Made by a program: the position numbers and the translations under genes. The notes beneath the pieces are model-generated. The model had not been told where the DNA came from and searched no databases. It saw nothing but the letters and a program-made list of their open reading frames with translations. This document shows, piece after piece, positions 5,194 to 9,112 of a stretch of 9,112 bases of DNA (position 1 is its first letter; each line of letters starts with the position of its first letter). Origin of the DNA: an uncultured delta proteobacterium (GTDB lineage Bacteria; RBG-13-61-14; DRUE01); assembly GCA_903897985.1 (NCBI GenBank), contig CAIUDS010000244.1:1-9112 (forward strand), given 5' to 3'.

Positions 5194-5412
5194 ATGAGCG
5201 GAAAAGATGACTTTGATTTTCCAGAGATTGACCTGAAGGATTTTGCGATGCCGGACTGGGACCTGAAGGATTTTGAATTTCCAGAATCATGCTACAAGTC
5301 CGAACGCTCCGCGCTCCGGTCCAGGGTCCGGGGAATCCTGGAAGCGGAGTTGGACGCGGACACTTTTTCGCGGGTCTGGACCAAAATTGAGGCGGTCATT
5401 TGCCATGAATAA
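5194..5412 (+). CDS. small acidic protein with three 10-residue repeats
   Basis: A 72-residue protein. ATG 5194 is chosen over ATG 5176 because GGGAG (5184-5188) is 5 bases upstream. Residues 6-35 are three tandem decapeptides, DFDFPEIDLK, DFAMPDWDLK and DFEFPESCYK, with consensus DFxxPxxxxK. At the DNA level GACCTGAAGGATTTTG repeats exactly 30 bp apart (5230-5245 and 5260-5275), so the array grew by duplication. The N-terminal half is strongly acidic with evenly spaced aromatics; the C-terminal half (RSALRSRVRGILEAELDAD and FSRVWTKI) is predicted helical with more basic residues. I do not recognise a family. It is first in a chain of four overlapping genes. A DNA-mimic or partner-binding role is conceivable but only inferred. 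Confidence 0.65.
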   Translation: MSGKDDFDFPEIDLKDFAMPDWDLKDFEFPESCYKSERSALRSRVRGILEAELDADTFSRVWTKIEAVICHE

Positions 5413-5638
5413 TTTTGACCAGGTGATCCAGTCCGAGCTTGCCAAAGGGCAGGTCCGGCATGGGACGGCTTTCAGCCGGTCCGCAGTCGAGGGCCGGGGA
5501 GAATCGGTCCGGGAGTGCATTGAAAAAGAGCTTGCCGGGGTCTGGCTTTATGCTTCCCTGCTCCCCGGTCCCCTGGGGTGGACGCTCCGGGTCCTGGGCC
5601 GGATCGGGTTTGAGCTGGTGGAATGGAGCAGGCCATGA
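5405..5638 (+). CDS. small hypothetical protein of the element operon
   Basis: A 77-residue protein starting at ATG 5405, overlapping the end of the preceding gene by 8 bp; a longer in-frame version from 5273 would sit almost wholly inside that gene. The start has only a weak purine-rich site (GAGGCGG near 5389), so it is probably translated by coupling. The N-terminal half is polar and helical (FDQVIQSELAKGQVRHG); the C-terminal half has a semi-hydrophobic stretch (LAGVWLYASLLPGPLGWTL, about 43-61) that might touch a membrane or form a core helix, and it ends in GFELVEWSRP. No family recognised. The tight overlaps on both sides argue that it is a real gene. Confidence 0.5.
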   Translation: MNNFDQVIQSELAKGQVRHGTAFSRSAVEGRGESVRECIEKELAGVWLYASLLPGPLGWTLRVLGRIGFELVEWSRP

Positions 5639-5835
5639 CCAGGGCGGCGGATGCACCGGGCTTATTTGAGAAACCGCAACCGGCCACGCTCCGGCGACTG
5701 TCCGATGCCGAACGGCGCGAGGTCGAATATCAGCAGGCGGTCGCGGAGCTTGTTATCACCGAGGCCCCGGCGGACCGGGCCGAACTCTTGCGGCGATTAC
5801 TGAAAATGGTGGAGGTCGAAAATGAGCGAGGTTGA
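5635..5835 (+). CDS. small hypothetical helical protein of the element operon
   Basis: A 66-residue protein. ATG 5635 overlaps the preceding stop as ATGA, with GGAG (5625-5628) 6 bases upstream; an in-frame ATG at 5623 is a less likely start. It is charged and mostly helical (LSDAERREVEYQQAVAELV and RAELLRRLLKMVEVENERG), with no membrane segment. No family recognised. Its 3' end overlaps the next gene by 14 bp. Confidence 0.55.
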   Translation: MTRAADAPGLFEKPQPATLRRLSDAERREVEYQQAVAELVITEAPADRAELLRRLLKMVEVENERG

Positions 5836-6115
5836 ACAAGGCGGACAGGCGGAAGCCGGGGTTTGCCTGGTAGAGCTTGCGGGATTGCCAGACGCGGCGG
5901 AAATGGACGCGCGCGCCCTGGCCCATGCCCTGGGTGTCCATGAAAAGACGCTCCGGCGCATGGCGCAAAGAGGCGAAATCCCGCCTGGAATCAGGCTGGC
6001 AGGCCGGTCGGTATGGCTTGCCGGGCGGGTCCGGGCCTGGATTCAGGACCGGGCGGAGCAGGCCGAACAGAAGGCCAAACGGGAAATTTTACGCATTGCA
6101 AAGATTTCCTCTTGA
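5822..6115 (+). CDS. second excisionase/AlpA-like HTH DNA-binding protein
   Basis: A 97-residue protein. ATG 5822 has GGAGG (5811-5815) 6 bases upstream. After a roughly 28-residue acidic leader, MDARALAHALGVHEKTLRRM forms the helix-turn-helix (about 28-47), followed by AQRGEIPPGIRLAGRSVWLAG, the wing typical of AlpA/excisionase proteins, and a basic helix (AEQAEQKAKREILRIAK). Such proteins act as recombination directionality factors or activators. It is the last gene of the four-gene overlapping cluster, and its stop codon overlaps the -35 box of the promoter for the regulator-integrase pair, so it is well placed to be Xis or to control int. The long acidic N-terminal extension is unusual for a plain excisionase. 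Confidence 0.75.
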   Translation: MSEVEQGGQAEAGVCLVELAGLPDAAEMDARALAHALGVHEKTLRRMAQRGEIPPGIRLAGRSVWLAGRVRAWIQDRAEQAEQKAKREILRIAKISS

Positions 6116-6140
6116 CAAAGTGTAATACATAATATATCAT
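6112..6140 (+). promoter_or_regulatory. strong promoter of the ribbon-helix-helix/int operon with a palindrome in its spacer
   Basis: TTGACA (6112-6117), 17 bp, TATCAT (6135-6140); start near 6147. The palindrome TGTA-A-TACA (6121-6129) lies inside the spacer, where a bound repressor would block RNA polymerase. The encoded ribbon-helix-helix protein is the obvious candidate ligand. Confidence 0.65.
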
Positions 6141-6150
6141 GGGGGCAGGT

Positions 6151-6330
6151 ATGAAAAAGAAAAAGTCCAAAATGGGCCGTCCACCTATGAAGCCGTCCGA
6201 ACGCCGGTCTATTGTTATCACACTCAGGTTGACCCCGGCAGAGCGGTCGCGCCTGGAAGCTGAAGCCAAGAAATCCGGGCAGACTTTGAGCGAGGTCCTT
6301 ATGCGCCCGTGGCGGCGGGAAGGGGAATAA
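6151..6330 (+). CDS. ribbon-helix-helix DNA-binding protein
   Basis: A 59-residue protein. I choose ATG 6151 over ATG 6139 because 6139 lies inside the -10 box and would be left off the transcript; only a weak GGGGG (6141-6145) precedes 6151, so translation may be nearly leaderless. After a very basic N-terminus (MKKKKSKMGRPPMKPSERRS) comes the RHH core: the beta strand SIVITLRLT, helix 1 PAERSRLEAEAKKSG, turn, and helix 2 TLSEVLMRPW, as in Arc/MetJ/CopG-like repressors, which bind DNA as dimers through the strand. It lies 2 bp upstream of the int ATG, so it is co-transcribed with int and probably autoregulates both. The start differs from some likely automatic calls. Confidence 0.75.
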   Translation: MKKKKSKMGRPPMKPSERRSIVITLRLTPAERSRLEAEAKKSGQTLSEVLMRPWRREGE

Positions 6331-6332
6331 CA

Positions 6333-7613
6333 ATGGCCTATGTATTCCGAACCTTCAAGAGCAAGACCGACCCGGCAACCGGCAAGCGCGTCCCGATCCT
6401 GGACAGCAAAAATCGGAAGGTCCCGCATGACCAATGGCGGTTTCAGATCACAGATCACACCGGGAACCGGCGCATAATGACCGGCCATGCCAGCCGGTCG
6501 GAAACGGAAAAGCTGGCAGCCTCGATTCAGCAGAAGGAAGATGACATAAGGCGCGGCTATCGCCCGGCTCCCACAAGCGCGGACCAGCACACCACCAGGC
6601 CGATCACCGAGGTCATGGGGGAATACTTGCAATGGGGAAATAGTCAAGGCGGCTTGCGCGGCGGGCCGTGGAGCAAAGGGCATTATGACCACCGGCAGGT
6701 TCAACTGGAATGGTGGACACAGAAACTTGGCTTGACCCTTTTGAAGGATTTAGACGGCGGACTCCCCAGGGTGGAAGCCGCCCTTAGAGATTTTCAAGGG
6801 CAAGGGCGGACCGGCAAGACCCTTTCCAACCATGCCGATTCTTTGCGGAGCTTTTGCCGGTGGTGTTTTGACCGGGGATACCTGGAAGATGACCCGCTCA
6901 AACGGATGCAAGGATTTGACACCGCGCCCATGACACAACGCCGGGCCTTGACGCTGGAAGAGGCCCAACGGCTTCTTGCGGTCGCCAGCCCGGAAGCCCG
7001 GATAGTTTATCAGGTTGCCTTGACCACGGGCCTCCGGCGCGGCGAACTCATGCAACTGAAGGTTTCCGACTTTAACCATGACACCGGCGGCTTGAATGTC
7101 CGGCGCGAAATTTCCAAGAATCGCCTGCCCTCGATGCAACCGCTCCCGCAAGACCTTTTTGAAGCCTTGAAGGAATCGGCCCAGGGGAAGGACCCGGACG
7201 CGCCCATGCTCTGGGTCCCCACGCATACCACGGATTCCCTTCGGAAGGATTTGGAAAAGGCCGGGATCAAAGAATGGACGCCGGAAGGATGCTTAGTTTT
7301 TCACTCGCTCCGATATTCCTACATCACCTTCCTTGACCAGGCCGGGGGGACGGCCAAAGAACAGCAAACCCTGGCCCGGCATAGCACACCGACTTTGACC
7401 ATGAACCGATATGCCAAGACCCGGCAAGGGCGGCTTTCCGAACTGGTGGAGCAGGTCGGGGATTCCATAAATGCCGCCCTGGGATACACAACCACAGCAC
7501 AACCGAAAATCGCCGTCATGGGAAAGGCAATGGAATCAAGAGGTTTAATGGTGGAGGATAGGGGATTCGAACCCCCAACCTATGCGTTGCGAACGCATCG
7601 CTCTCCCAACTGA
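6333..7613 (+). CDS. int: tyrosine recombinase (integrase) of the element, with host-derived C-terminal end
   Basis: A 426-residue protein as integrated; ATG 6333 has GGAAGGGG 7 bases upstream and is preferred over the in-frame GTG 6309. An N-terminal arm-binding-like part (1-85) precedes a core-binding SAM-like domain (about 90-180) and a catalytic domain (about 205-375). Catalytic residues seen: Arg235 in TTGLRRGEL, probable Lys262 in the hairpin, His324 and Arg327 in HSLR, His350 in ARHSTPTLTMNRYA and the nucleophile Tyr360. Residues 406-414 (MVEDRGFEP) come from the attachment core and 415-426 (PTYALRTHRSPN) from antisense of the host tRNA. In the circle the frame would instead run into the 89-residue tail at 2709-2979, making 503 residues. 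It is co-transcribed with the RHH gene. Recombination between the two cores integrates or excises the element. Confidence 0.93.
   Translation: MAYVFRTFKSKTDPATGKRVPILDSKNRKVPHDQWRFQITDHTGNRRIMTGHASRSETEKLAASIQQKEDDIRRGYRPAPTSADQHTTRPITEVMGEYLQWGNSQGGLRGGPWSKGHYDHRQVQLEWWTQKLGLTLLKDLDGGLPRVEAALRDFQGQGRTGKTLSNHADSLRSFCRWCFDRGYLEDDPLKRMQGFDTAPMTQRRALTLEEAQRLLAVASPEARIVYQVALTTGLRRGELMQLKVSDFNHDTGGLNVRREISKNRLPSMQPLPQDLFEALKESAQGKDPDAPMLWVPTHTTDSLRKDLEKAGIKEWTPEGCLVFHSLRYSYITFLDQAGGTAKEQQTLARHSTPTLTMNRYAKTRQGRLSELVEQVGDSINAALGYTTTAQPKIAVMGKAMESRGLMVEDRGFEPPTYALRTHRSPN
7547..7573 (+). repeat. right attachment site core, inside tRNA-Ala and int
   Basis: Identical to 2682-2708 over 27 bp. It carries the 3' quarter of the tRNA gene on the minus strand and int codons 406-414 on the plus strand (ATG at 7548). 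The tRNA is complete on this side, so integration leaves it functional. Confidence 0.93.
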
Positions 7614-7624
7614 GCTAATCCCCC
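7549..7624 (-). tRNA. tRNA-Ala (anticodon CGC), integration target
   Basis: Reading the minus strand, 76 nt fold as a cloverleaf: acceptor GGGGGAT/ATCCTCC with a G3-U70 pair (the alanine identity element), D-arm GCTC/GAGC, anticodon arm ATGCG-TTCGCAA-CGCAT with anticodon CGC, T-arm GGGGG-TTCGAAT-CCCCT, then A73 and an encoded CCA. It decodes GCG. The 3' part (7549-7573) is shared with the element. With the element in place its downstream DNA is the int gene in antisense, and no terminator is visible in the first tens of bases. Confidence 0.96.
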
Positions 7625-7640
7625 GCTGAGTCAGACTCCT

Positions 7641-7668
7641 ATTATAATTTTTTCCGGTTGATTTGCAA
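7641..7668 (-). promoter_or_regulatory. promoter of the tRNA-Ala gene
   Basis: On the minus strand TTGCAA (7668-7663), a 16-bp spacer, and a perfect TATAAT (7646-7641). Transcription would begin near 7634, about 10 bases before the mature tRNA 5' end at 7624. Confidence 0.7.
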
Positions 7669-7717
7669 GGAGGACGGGCGAATAATGAGGGAAATGAAAA
7701 TGGCAGGAGGATGGGAA

Positions 7718-8932
7718 ATGGGCCGGTCAATCAAAGTCGTGGGTTTGTTCGCCGCTTTCATGGCTGCCTCAATTTTTTCCGACCCCTTGTCCGCGGCCAA
7801 GGTTCCGCTTCCGGATGGACCATTTGCGGTTGGGGTCAGGATCTTGCATGGCGAAATAGACGGCCGGATGGCGCCGTTCCTGGTCTGGTACCCGGCGGAA
7901 AAAGACCCGGCCGCGCCCTACCGCTATTCCACTAAAATATCTCTCTCGGCACGGCTGGACGCCGCGCCGGACCGAGCCGGCGCGCCTTATCCGCTGGTGC
8001 TGTTCTCCCACGGCATGGGCGGGTGCGCGGCGCAGCATGTGTTCATCAACGAGGACCTGGCCAGCCACGGTTATGTGGTGGTTGCGCCGGACCACCGCGA
8101 CAGCGCCATGTGCCATATCGAGGGCGGGGCCGAGATCAGCGGGGCACAATTGACCTGGTCGGTCCTGAAAAATAATTTCGATCTCTCCAAAGTGGTGATG
8201 GAGCTGTTCGGGGGGATGATGAAAAGCATCGGCTACGATTTCACCTATCGCGGCCGGGAGGCGCATGACGCGATTGACCGCGCCCTGGCATGGAACCGCG
8301 AGCCCGGCTCTTTCCTCCAGGGCATGATTGACCCCGACCGGATCGGAATGTCCGGGCATTCCCTGGGCGGATATACCACCCTCCTGGTCGGGGGTCTGCC
8401 CAATTTTTGCGGCGCCGAGCCGCCTCCGGCCTCGGCATGTTCGTTCCAGGACCTCGGCCTGCGCAACATCCCCAACCCGTGCTGTCTGGAATACATGCGC
8501 GGCAAAGACCCGTTCCAATACCGCGACCCGCGGGTCAAGGCCATCTTCGTGATGAGCCCCGCGGTGATGTTCCCGGAACTCGACCGGGCCGCGGCCTCGC
8601 TCAAGGCGCCGATCATGCTGGTTAACGGCGACGATAAAAAATTCGAGGTCCCGCTTGAACCGCTCCAGGCCATCTATGACCATGCTCCCGCGCCCAAGTA
8701 CCTGATCGTGCTGAAGGACACCGACCACATGACCGCGGCCGATGCCACCCTGGCGGTCAGCGTTTCCAAATTCGTCCTCCCCGGGTTCCGGTCGCACTTC
8801 CTCGAAAAGGCCCAGGCCTATGACGCATACTCCGTGGGCTTTTTCGACCAATACCTGAAAGGAAAAGCTCCGGCCATTGACCTCTCAAAACCGGTGAATG
8901 ACTTCGCGAAAATCTGGAGCAAGGAACAGTAA
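7718..8932 (+). CDS. exported alpha/beta hydrolase, PAF-acetylhydrolase/dienelactone-hydrolase type
   Basis: A 404-residue protein. Of several in-frame starts (TTG 7658, ATG 7685 and others) ATG 7718 is best: AGGAGG (7705-7710) is 7 bases upstream and the protein then begins with a clean Sec signal peptide (GRSIK, hydrophobic VVGLFAAFMAASIF, cut near SAA-K at 27-28). The hydrolase core shows the oxyanion-hole motif SHGMGG (97-102), strand and loop GYVVVAPDHRD, the nucleophile elbow GHSLGG with Ser215, the acid in NGDD (Asp305 or Asp306) and the catalytic His337 in TDHM. This pattern fits predicted dienelactone hydrolases and platelet-activating-factor acetylhydrolases, which cleave small or lipid esters. 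Several Cys (103, 132, 231, 241, 255, 256) fit an exported, disulfide-bearing enzyme. The substrate is unknown. It is a host gene outside the element, with its upstream region close to the divergent tRNA promoter. Confidence 0.85.
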   Translation: MGRSIKVVGLFAAFMAASIFSDPLSAAKVPLPDGPFAVGVRILHGEIDGRMAPFLVWYPAEKDPAAPYRYSTKISLSARLDAAPDRAGAPYPLVLFSHGMGGCAAQHVFINEDLASHGYVVVAPDHRDSAMCHIEGGAEISGAQLTWSVLKNNFDLSKVVMELFGGMMKSIGYDFTYRGREAHDAIDRALAWNREPGSFLQGMIDPDRIGMSGHSLGGYTTLLVGGLPNFCGAEPPPASACSFQDLGLRNIPNPCCLEYMRGKDPFQYRDPRVKAIFVMSPAVMFPELDRAAASLKAPIMLVNGDDKKFEVPLEPLQAIYDHAPAPKYLIVLKDTDHMTAADATLAVSVSKFVLPGFRSHFLEKAQAYDAYSVGFFDQYLKGKAPAIDLSKPVNDFAKIWSKEQ

Positions 8933-8949
8933 ATAATTCTTGCCAGTAG

Positions 8950-9084
8950 TCCGACCGCATCGGCTATTCCAACTCCACCGCCACCACGCTCACGCTCTGC
9001 TCGGGTCGGTTCGAGGGCAAGGCTGAGGGAAAGCCCGATCCGGAGTTTTCCAAGCTCGAGGGCTGGAGCGCCGTTCATCAATAA
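8950..9084 (+). pseudogene. 3' remnant of a gene sharing its C-terminus with the DUF429 protein
   Basis: An open stretch of 44 codons from TCC 8950 to TAA 9082-9084, preceded in frame by TAG and with no start codon, reads SDRIGYSNSTATTLTLCSG and ends FSKLEGWSAVHQ. The end matches the DUF429 protein's WKLEGWIAVHK. At the DNA level 9052-9098 and 2026-2072 agree at 36 of 47 positions, including 14 bases past the stop codon. The upstream 30 residues are not clearly DUF429-like. It is probably a decayed gene end or a captured 3' module. Confidence 0.45.
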
Positions 9085-9112
9085 TCCGCTTAACTGAGAA
9101 CTGAGCCCTGAC

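Larger units (their letters stand above)
2682..7573 (+). mobile_element. integrative element in tRNA-Ala(CGC), circle of 4865 bp
   Basis: The boundaries are the two copies of a 27-bp perfect direct repeat (2682-2708 and 7547-7573), which equals the 3' end of the tRNA. A tyrosine integrase is encoded at the tRNA end. Contents are the int C-terminal tail, a membrane protein, a protein of unknown function, two excisionase-like HTH proteins, a winged-helix protein, palindromic iterons, three small proteins of unknown function, a ribbon-helix-helix regulator and int. All genes are on the plus strand, pointing at the tRNA. No relaxase, structural phage gene, primase or helicase is visible, so transfer would need a helper. 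It could be a phage satellite, a small integrative and mobilisable element, or an integrated plasmid. Confidence 0.88.

Noticed and set aside
6139..6150. ATG 6139 as start of the RHH gene
   Set aside because: It lies inside the predicted -10 box (6135-6140), so it would be upstream of the transcript start.
7548..7613. Integrase C-terminal peptide MVEDRGFEPPTYALRTHRSPN as a real domain
   Set aside because: It is the antisense translation of the tRNA gene, a common artefact of tRNA-sited integrases; only the frame continuity with the left-end tail is meaningful.
7769..8851. 360-residue minus-strand open frame opposite the hydrolase
   Set aside because: The plus strand carries a complete hydrolase with signal peptide, GHSLGG and catalytic His; the minus frame is its antisense shadow.

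Overview
This window is a piece of bacterial chromosome carrying a small integrated mobile element in the 3' end of a tRNA-Ala(CGC) gene. The organism is probably Gram-negative: one flanking gene has a twin-arginine (Tat) export signal and another a Sec-type signal peptide. Shine-Dalgarno sites are strong and promoters look like the sigma70 type. I cannot name the phylum from sequence alone.

Left flank (1-2681): a Tat-exported six-hairpin-glycosidase-like protein on the minus strand (cut by the window start), a divergent pair of promoters, a relatively AT-rich DUF429 gene, and a hicB-hicA toxin-antitoxin pair. A nested inverted repeat (2639-2681) abuts the attachment site.

Element (2682-7573): a 27-bp perfect direct repeat bounds a unit with a 4865-bp period. 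From left to right it holds a stranded C-terminal piece of the integrase, a one-pass membrane protein, a cytosolic protein of unknown function, and an AlpA/excisionase-like HTH protein overlapping a winged-helix protein. Next come four 19-bp palindromic iterons and a GC-rich repeat block (a possible origin or operator), then four tightly overlapping small genes, the last of which is a second excisionase-like HTH. A strong promoter then drives a ribbon-helix-helix protein and a tyrosine integrase. I see no relaxase, capsid, terminase or helicase gene, so this is a minimal integrative element or satellite.

The most interesting point is that the attachment core lies inside the integrase reading frame. 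In the integrated state the integrase ends in 12 residues read from the antisense of the host tRNA (426 aa). Closing the circle joins the same frame, without a shift, to the coding sequence at 2709-2979, giving a 503-aa integrase with an 89-residue tail. Integration would therefore swap the integrase C-terminus, a possible built-in state switch. The tRNA is rebuilt intact, but it is now separated from its original downstream hairpin and T-tract and would be transcribed antisense into int.

Right flank (7574-9112): the tRNA with its own promoter, an exported alpha/beta hydrolase of the PAF-acetylhydrolase/dienelactone-hydrolase type, and a 44-codon gene remnant. The remnant's C-terminus and sequence beyond its stop resemble the end of the DUF429 gene 7 kb away.
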